Position numbers and translations under genes: made by a program
NCBI GenBank assembly: GCA_027347545.1
Contig: DAIEQT010000396.1
Coordinates: 1 to 5,576, forward strand
Direction: 5' to 3'
Length of the DNA: 5,576 bases
Source: Ignavibacteria bacterium
GTDB taxonomy: Bacteria > Bacteroidota > Ignavibacteria > Ignavibacteriales > Melioribacteraceae
In this document: positions 5,036 to 5,576 of the stretch, in pieces
Layout of the letters: the number at the start of each line of letters is the position of its first letter
Position numbering within the stretch: the first letter of the stretch is position 1
Notes under the pieces: generated by a model
What the model saw: the letters and a program-made list of their open reading frames with translations, nothing else
Database searches by the model: none
Told to the model about the DNA's origin: nothing

Positions 5036-5576
5036 TTAATTTGTGTGCAAAGAATTTTTTCTTTTGAATAAAGCCGCGGCTTTCAAGGTTTGTTTGGTAT
5101 CGTAAAAACTTTGAATAAGCTTGGCTTGATCTGCTTTATTTAGTCGCTTAAACGATTTGTAAGCCGAAGTATCACTTGGATGTATAACGTATGAGTTCCT
5201 TCCTCCAATTCTTTCCTTAGCATCCCAAACCGGTTCAATGGAAATCGTATCAAGAATGATTTTATCTGTTGCTAATTTCTCCAGTGTAAAATTTAAGATT
5301 ACTCCACAATCAGAGTAGCGCCATCTTTGATTGGAAAAGAAATTACCAAGTGAGTAAGCAATAAATCCTTGGTCGAGTTTACTCTTTGCTGTTTCAAAAA
5401 ACTCAACCGGTTGAATCACATGCGGATGGCTTGCGATAATTAAATCAGCACCGTAAGAAATTGTTCGTCTAACGATTTCCTTTTGATACGAACTAGCTTC
5501 CCTCTGATATTCTTCTCCAAAGTGAAAGTACACAAGAACAACATCAACGTTTTGCAGTTTAGCGTTAGTAATATCT
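5036..5576 (-). CDS. CapA/PGA_cap-family protein (metallophosphatase-like), C-terminal part
   Basis: The frame is open to the right edge of the window, so about 180 C-terminal codons are seen and the start is missing. A start at the GTG 5531-5533 is unlikely: in-frame codons upstream (D-V-V-L before it) belong to the conserved strand preceding the metal-binding motif. Family motifs are DVVLVYFHFGEEYQ, a helix ending YGADLIIASHPHVIQPVE, and FIAYSLGNFFSN. Together these form the second half of the CapA metallophosphatase-like domain, with histidines in H-F-G-E-E-Y and S-H-P-H. Most relatives have H-W-G at the first motif; here it is H-F-G. The family was named for poly-gamma-glutamate capsule synthesis (CapA/PgsA), but most distant members have no proven role, so capsule synthesis is not assured. 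The MFS gene follows after 40 nt on the same strand. Confidence 0.85.
   Translation of the reverse strand, partial: DITNAKLQNVDVVLVYFHFGEEYQREASSYQKEIVRRTISYGADLIIASHPHVIQPVEFFETAKSKLDQGFIAYSLGNFFSNQRWRYSDCGVILNFTLEKLATDKIILDTISIEPVWDAKERIGGRNSYVIHPSDTSAYKSFKRLNKADQAKLIQSFYDTKQTLKAAALFKRKNSLHTN

Overview
The window is an AT-rich, gene-dense stretch of bacterial chromosome. Its codon and protein style suggests the Bacteroidota/Ignavibacteriota (FCB) side of the tree. That placement is an inference from several points: an L-lysine 6-transaminase-like C-terminus, a DusB-like enzyme with an unusual active-site neighbour, a short RsmI, and a candidate promoter of the TTG-N20-TAnnTTTG kind. No rRNA, tRNA, CRISPR array, transposase or phage gene is visible. 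No gap between genes exceeds about 110 bases.

Layout. On the + strand, only the last 94 codons of a class III aminotransferase (lat-like) enter at the left edge (1-285). Everything else is on the - strand. Read in the direction of transcription from the right edge, the order is: a CapA-like (PGA_cap family) protein cut by the window edge (5576-5036); a 12-TM TetA-like MFS transporter (4995-3802); a dusB-like tRNA-dihydrouridine synthase (3809-2808, overlapping the MFS gene by 8 nt); apt, adenine phosphoribosyltransferase (2806-2285, starting 1 nt after the dus stop); a HicB antitoxin (2226-1999); a HicA toxin of only 59 codons (1996-1817); rsmI, the 16S rRNA C1402 2'-O-methyltransferase (1802-1101); a HigB/RelE-type toxin broken by a small frameshifting deletion (997-663); and its intact Xre-family antitoxin (670-395). 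The MFS-dus-apt block looks like one operon. hicB-hicA-rsmI looks like a second, with its own candidate promoter and palindrome at 2249-2279.

The most interesting part is 286-2280. The rsmI housekeeping gene sits between two toxin-antitoxin modules: hicBA 14 nt upstream, and a decayed higBA downstream. The higBA module is bracketed by two same-direction copies of a dispersed palindromic repeat (299-386 and 1042-1132). The right copy runs into rsmI and supplies its last nine codons and stop. The left copy carries a ghost of the same tail, with no gene in front of it. The region reads as an accessory-gene landing spot beside a conserved gene, with one module already decaying.

I do not see a convincing wholly new system. 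The points most worth checking are the higB lesion with a retained antitoxin, the repeat-derived RsmI tail, the palindrome in the hicBA promoter beside a HicB that appears to lack a DNA-binding domain, and the GC-W-VKK motif of the dihydrouridine synthase.
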